Assembly (NCBI GenBank): GCA_964565805.1
Contig: CAZMGH010000003.1
Coordinates: forward strand, 43,991-107,990
Source of the DNA: Catenibacillus sp964565805
Lineage (GTDB): Bacteria; Bacillota; Clostridia; Lachnospirales; Lachnospiraceae
Reading direction: 5' to 3'
DNA length: 64,000 nucleotides
Both the position numbers and the translations under genes were made by a program. The notes beneath the pieces were generated by a model, which saw only the letters and a list, made by a program, of their open reading frames with translations, ran no database searches and had not been told where the DNA came from. Shown here piece after piece: positions 60,619-64,000 of this stretch (position 1 is its first letter; each line of letters begins with the position of its first letter).

Positions 60619-60647
60619 ATTATAGAAGGAAAAGAGCGGCTTGTAAA
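60619..60647 (-). promoter_or_regulatory. promoter at the start of the DUF6483-like gene
   Basis: Minus strand TTTACA (60642-60647), 17-base spacer, TATAAT (60619-60624). It would start RNA at or next to the GTG. Confidence 0.65.
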
Positions 60648-60653
60648 GAAAAA

Positions 60654-60684
60654 AACGAAGACACCCTATATGAATATCTTCGTT
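60654..60684 (-). terminator. terminator of the ABC exporter operon
   Basis: An 8-bp stem (AACGAAGA, 60654-60661 with TCTTCGTT, 60677-60684) followed on the minus strand by TTTTTC, 12 bases after the permease stop. Confidence 0.8.
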
Positions 60685-60695
60685 TTATTATCATT

Positions 60696-62270
60696 TTAAT
60701 CCATAAACTGTAAAAGACTTGTCCTGGCAACGCCTGCGTAGCACAAAGCATTAAGGGCAAGAAGCAGGATCGTAAGGATACTATAAAGGAGCAGCGGCGC
60801 GATTCCGGTCATAAGAAGGATCCCGCCTGGCACAAACACAAGGATCATTCCCCCAAATGCAGTAATCGTCGGCGAGGCTCCCTGCTTGACCACAGTGGCC
60901 TCATTGGTCCATGTAAAATTAGGAAAATGAATGTTTAAAAACATTCCGCCAACCGCAGCCAGCAAAGCATACAACAGAGGAATGACTACCGCAAACACTG
61001 TATCGTCTATGCTCAGCTGAAACCGTATGGCGCAAAGGATAGACGCAAACAAGGTACAGGGCACTCCAAGGATGAGATTTACAGCAATCTTGGCATTAAA
61101 TACAGTCACCGACCGCACCGGGAAGCTGGCCACCAGCCACAGATTATTCCCCTCCAGGGACAAAGACGCGCTGGTCGTGCTGGTGACAGCTGTGAAAAAT
61201 CCAATCAGCAAAGGAACTAGGGCGCCCATCATGCCGCTGGCTCCGGGAATATTTAGCATACTTTCAATATCATCAATAAAAAACAAAGCAATGACACCAA
61301 CAATGAGAAGGACATAAAGCAGAGCCGTATTCAGCACATAAATAGTGGAAGAAAAATATCGTTTAAATTCCCGGATCAGCAGGGCACCAAAGACGGAACC
61401 GGTTTTAAGCCGGGTTATTTTAAAGTTTCCTTTCACTTTATGGGCCGTCAGAACTGCATTTAACCGGTTAAACCGCCATGCGATCAGGGCAATGATCACA
61501 CCTGCTACCCCAACCGATACAGCCAGGTAGCCTATATATGCTCCGACAGATCCGTTTAGTCCGGCAATAAAAAAAGTCGCCGGAGGATACAGCTTTGTAA
61601 CCATGTTAATGATCATTACATTCACCTGCATGAGCATTTCCTCATCCATGGCGGACACATTAAAGGAATAGTACATGATCCCCAGGAAAGCAGCCGCGCC
61701 CAGGACCATGATCACAATATTTTTATACTTGAACCGGGCAGCGATAAAGCTGATCAGTATACCGATCGCTGTGGCAATGGCCAGAGGGATCAGCGGGACA
61801 AAAAACATGGAAAGGACCACGCCTATAATAAAAAATATGGAAGGCGCACACAGCAGGGAATATACCACCAAAGACGGCGCCATAATCATGGCTGTAATTG
61901 CAAGCTCATAAATATACAATGAGGCAAAACGGCTGACAATGATAGCCCAGTGAGTTACCGGCAGGGACATGAGCAGGTCATTATCCCTGGCAGAGAATAT
62001 AAAGTTGCTGGCCTTGACCATAGTAGTAAATAAGATCATAATGCTGGCTACAGTCATCATTAGGGGCATCACAGTGTCTGCCATGCCCATAAGCACATAG
62101 GCAATGGTCAGAAGGCCGCTGTAAACCATAACAAAAATGCTTACCAGGGCAAGAACCAGGGCCATGGATAGGAGTTTTGTAACCTTTTGTCCCCGTTTGG
62201 CTCCATACTGTCCGGAGAAAATAATCCCACGAAGCTGGATCTTAACAAGCTTCAAGCATTTTGACATCAT
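60696..62270 (-). CDS. ABC-2 type exporter membrane protein
   Basis: A 524-residue protein with about twelve hydrophobic segments, resembling the large permease subunits of Firmicutes ABC exporters paired with a CcmA-type ATPase. A substrate is not apparent. It overlaps the ATPase gene by four bases and ends the unit before a terminator. Confidence 0.8.
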   Translation of the reverse strand: MMSKCLKLVKIQLRGIIFSGQYGAKRGQKVTKLLSMALVLALVSIFVMVYSGLLTIAYVLMGMADTVMPLMMTVASIMILFTTMVKASNFIFSARDNDLLMSLPVTHWAIIVSRFASLYIYELAITAMIMAPSLVVYSLLCAPSIFFIIGVVLSMFFVPLIPLAIATAIGILISFIAARFKYKNIVIMVLGAAAFLGIMYYSFNVSAMDEEMLMQVNVMIINMVTKLYPPATFFIAGLNGSVGAYIGYLAVSVGVAGVIIALIAWRFNRLNAVLTAHKVKGNFKITRLKTGSVFGALLIREFKRYFSSTIYVLNTALLYVLLIVGVIALFFIDDIESMLNIPGASGMMGALVPLLIGFFTAVTSTTSASLSLEGNNLWLVASFPVRSVTVFNAKIAVNLILGVPCTLFASILCAIRFQLSIDDTVFAVVIPLLYALLAAVGGMFLNIHFPNFTWTNEATVVKQGASPTITAFGGMILVFVPGGILLMTGIAPLLLYSILTILLLALNALCYAGVARTSLLQFMD

Positions 62271-62980
62271 CCCTCGCTCACCTCCATGAATACGTCCTCA
62301 AGGCTGCTGTCTCCAAGGACAGTATCCATAGCGCCGCAGACCACCAGACGGCCATTTTTTATAATGGCGATTTTATTGCACAGTTTCTGAGCTACCTCAA
62401 GGACATGGGTAGAAAAGAAAATGGCACAGCCCTCCCGGCACATTTCTTTCATAAGATTTTTTAACGTCAGGGATGCCTTAGGATCCAACCCCACAAAAGG
62501 TTCGTCCAGGATCAATAGCTTTGGCCGATGGATCAGCGCAGAGATCAGCACAAGTTTCTGCTTCATACCGTGGGAATAAGATGAAATTAAATCTCCAAGA
62601 TTCCCTGTGATCTCAAACATATCCCCGTATTTTTTGATCCGCTCCTCCCGGTCGGTTTTGCTTACGCCGTAAATATCAGCAATAAAGTTTAAATATTTAA
62701 TGCCTGTAAGATATTCATAAATGTCCGGATTATCCGGGATATACGCCATCTCCTGTTTACACTGGATGGGCTGGGATTTAATGGATTTTCCGTCAATAAG
62801 GATCTCACCCTCATTAAAGTCAAGGATCCCGGCCACTGCCTTAATGGTGGTCGTCTTTCCCGCCCCATTATGGCCGATAAAGCCGTAAATATCCCCATCC
62901 TCAATGGTCAAGTTCAGATGATCCACTGCAACCTTTCCGCCTTTGTAGATTTTCGTGTAGTTTTTAATTTCCAGCATCAT
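62267..62980 (-). CDS. ABC exporter ATPase
   Basis: ATPase of 237 residues, partner of the membrane protein directly downstream. GHNGAGKTTTIKA is Walker A, YSHGMKQKLVLI the signature (SHGMK rather than LSGGQ, usual in CcmA-type exporters), LLILDEPFVGLDP Walker B and FSTHVLEVAQKL the switch. AGGAGG precedes two possible ATGs (62980, 62977). Confidence 0.93.
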   Translation of the reverse strand: MMLEIKNYTKIYKGGKVAVDHLNLTIEDGDIYGFIGHNGAGKTTTIKAVAGILDFNEGEILIDGKSIKSQPIQCKQEMAYIPDNPDIYEYLTGIKYLNFIADIYGVSKTDREERIKKYGDMFEITGNLGDLISSYSHGMKQKLVLISALIHRPKLLILDEPFVGLDPKASLTLKNLMKEMCREGCAIFFSTHVLEVAQKLCNKIAIIKNGRLVVCGAMDTVLGDSSLEDVFMEVSEG

Positions 62981-63087
62981 AACTTCCTCCTGGTAAAAAT
63001 TCTATCTGTCAAGTCTTTAACCAGACATTTATATATTTTAGGATCGCATAAGCATAAAAGCGCGGAGCAATCTGCGTCCGGCCGTCT

Positions 63088-63561
63088 CTATTTCCTGGAA
63101 CACTTTTCAGCATCAATAGCAAGGACAAGCATAAGCGCCATCAAGACATCCTGATGGTTTTCCACCTCGATCACATAAGTATCCGTCCAGCGGAGAGGCT
63201 CCTTAGCTATAATGGCGATCAGCCGGTCATCGGCCAGGATCCGGTAATCCCATTCCAGGAAGTTCCCTTCCACATGCCAGCCATTACAGTCAATATTGTA
63301 TTTTGGGATAAAAAAGGAAAATTCTTTGGAAATGCATCCAATATACTGTTCCCCCATATAAAGCTCAAATCTTGGCAGGAAGGTAAGCACCACTTCCTTA
63401 ACTGTGGCAATATGTTCCCCTACACTGTTCATAATATGCAGGCAATGTCCCCAGGAAAGCTTACCCTGAACCGTAAATACCGTATTCCCTTCTTCATCGT
63501 AAATATCATAGCTGTCAAACCATGAAAACATCCTTTGCTTAAATAATAGCTTTACACTCAT
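63088..63561 (-). CDS. LURP-one-related family protein
   Basis: From the ATG at 63561, 157 residues with the tubby-like beta-barrel pattern of LURP-one-related proteins: FKQRMFSWFDSYDIYDEEGN, VFTVQGKLSW, HIATVKEVVLTFLPRFELY, WDYRILAD, IAIIAKE. The function of bacterial members is unknown. GGAGG lies 11 bases upstream; an ATGAGTGT octamer is tandemly repeated there. A longer reading from 63648 has a Cys-rich N-terminus and seems unlikely. Confidence 0.75.
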   Translation of the reverse strand: MSVKLLFKQRMFSWFDSYDIYDEEGNTVFTVQGKLSWGHCLHIMNSVGEHIATVKEVVLTFLPRFELYMGEQYIGCISKEFSFFIPKYNIDCNGWHVEGNFLEWDYRILADDRLIAIIAKEPLRWTDTYVIEVENHQDVLMALMLVLAIDAEKCSRK

Positions 63562-63715
63562 ACACTCATAATCCTCCTGAAAATATGATTTACAAAAAAC
63601 AGAGCCTGTCTGAAAATTGCGAAAGGAATCTTCAAACACGTTCTGCAACTTACCTGACTGTTCCAGCTTTTATTGTATGAGGGAACAGTTTTGGCGTCAA
63701 TATAGTCTTTTTATT

Positions 63716-63928
63716 TTATACCTGGATCCGCTCGGCAATGCTGTCATCAATGGCGATCCGGGTATGGTCATTTCCAATGATCAGTCCCCCGGAATATTTC
63801 TGGATGATCTTTATGGTACTGCCTTCTTTTATATCTCGGCTGCGCATAAAATCCAGCACTTCCCGTGTTCCAAACATCCACTTGATGGTGTGGAGCTCTC
63901 CGGTATTCGTCTTTGATAATGCCTGCAT
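63716..63928 (-). CDS. feoA: FeoA family protein
   Basis: A small SH3-like protein (70 residues) that supports the ferrous iron transporter FeoB. MRSRDIKEGSTIKII, QKYSGGLIIGNDHTRIAIDDSIAERI matches FeoA. ATG 63928 follows AGGGGGA. feoB is not downstream; it may lie beyond the right edge, or this is a stand-alone FeoA. Confidence 0.85.
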   Translation of the reverse strand: MQALSKTNTGELHTIKWMFGTREVLDFMRSRDIKEGSTIKIIQKYSGGLIIGNDHTRIAIDDSIAERIQV

Positions 63929-64000
63929 ATAAATTCCCCCTGACATAATGCTCATGTGCCATAAAGTAACACACGAAAACTTGATAGACAGCAACCCACT

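Overview
The window looks like chromosomal DNA of an anaerobic Clostridia, most likely Lachnospiraceae (inference: AGGAGG ribosome binding sites, TTGACA/TATAAT promoters, a two-gene SufC/SufB system, short-form HisG with HisZ, RecU, LplABC-type sugar transport with a YesMN-type two-component system, an Ech-type hydrogenase). I saw no rRNA, tRNA, IS element, prophage or CRISPR array. Apart from the hyp operon, an araC gene and a DUF2798 gene, everything is on the minus strand.

Layout. 1-3936: partial capA behind alaS. 4269-10275: histidine operon hisZ-G-D-B-A-IE, in which HisIE carries a degenerate HisF-like barrel and HisA has an unusual active-site residue; hisH, hisC and a normal hisF are absent. 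10367-20269: housekeeping run (recU, RluA-type synthase, SDR, YgiQ, an RsuA-HAD fusion, RsmF-like methyltransferase, RNase HI, membrane MutS-like ATPase). 20406-22027: ilvC and ilvN. 22179-27272: six-subunit Ech-type [NiFe] hydrogenase. 27469-36386: rhamnoside utilisation locus (GH78 rhamnosidase with a frameshift, sensor kinase, AraC-type response regulator, binding protein, two permeases). 36621-43334: MBL hydrolase and the hydrogenase maturation operon hypABFCDE. 43378-50922: Gfo/Idh oxidoreductase, then a nitrogenase-like operon (NifH-like, FecBCD-type importer, two component-1-like subunits) with a divergent araC. 51911-53583: sufC/sufB. 54072-63928: DUF2798, SseB-like, sugar isomerase, DUF2284, a Card1-like CARF nuclease, HAD phosphatase, ABC exporter, LURP-one-like protein and feoA.

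How it fits together. Ech is assembled by the Hyp proteins encoded 10 kb away across the rhamnoside locus; its large subunit already ends at the last nickel motif, matching the lack of a maturation protease gene. The nitrogenase-like operon, SufCB, FeoA and the hydrogenase make this a region rich in iron-sulfur enzymes.

The best candidate for an undescribed system is 44685-51838: a NifH-like reductase with all key residues, a D-like subunit with three P-cluster-type cysteines, a K-like subunit lacking the third, and a dedicated metal-chelate importer, behind a promoter with an operator-like palindrome and a structured leader. It has no NifB/E/N and is very unlikely to fix nitrogen. Second is the orphan Card1-like nuclease (57563-58771); third is the odd pair of TIM barrels in the histidine operon.
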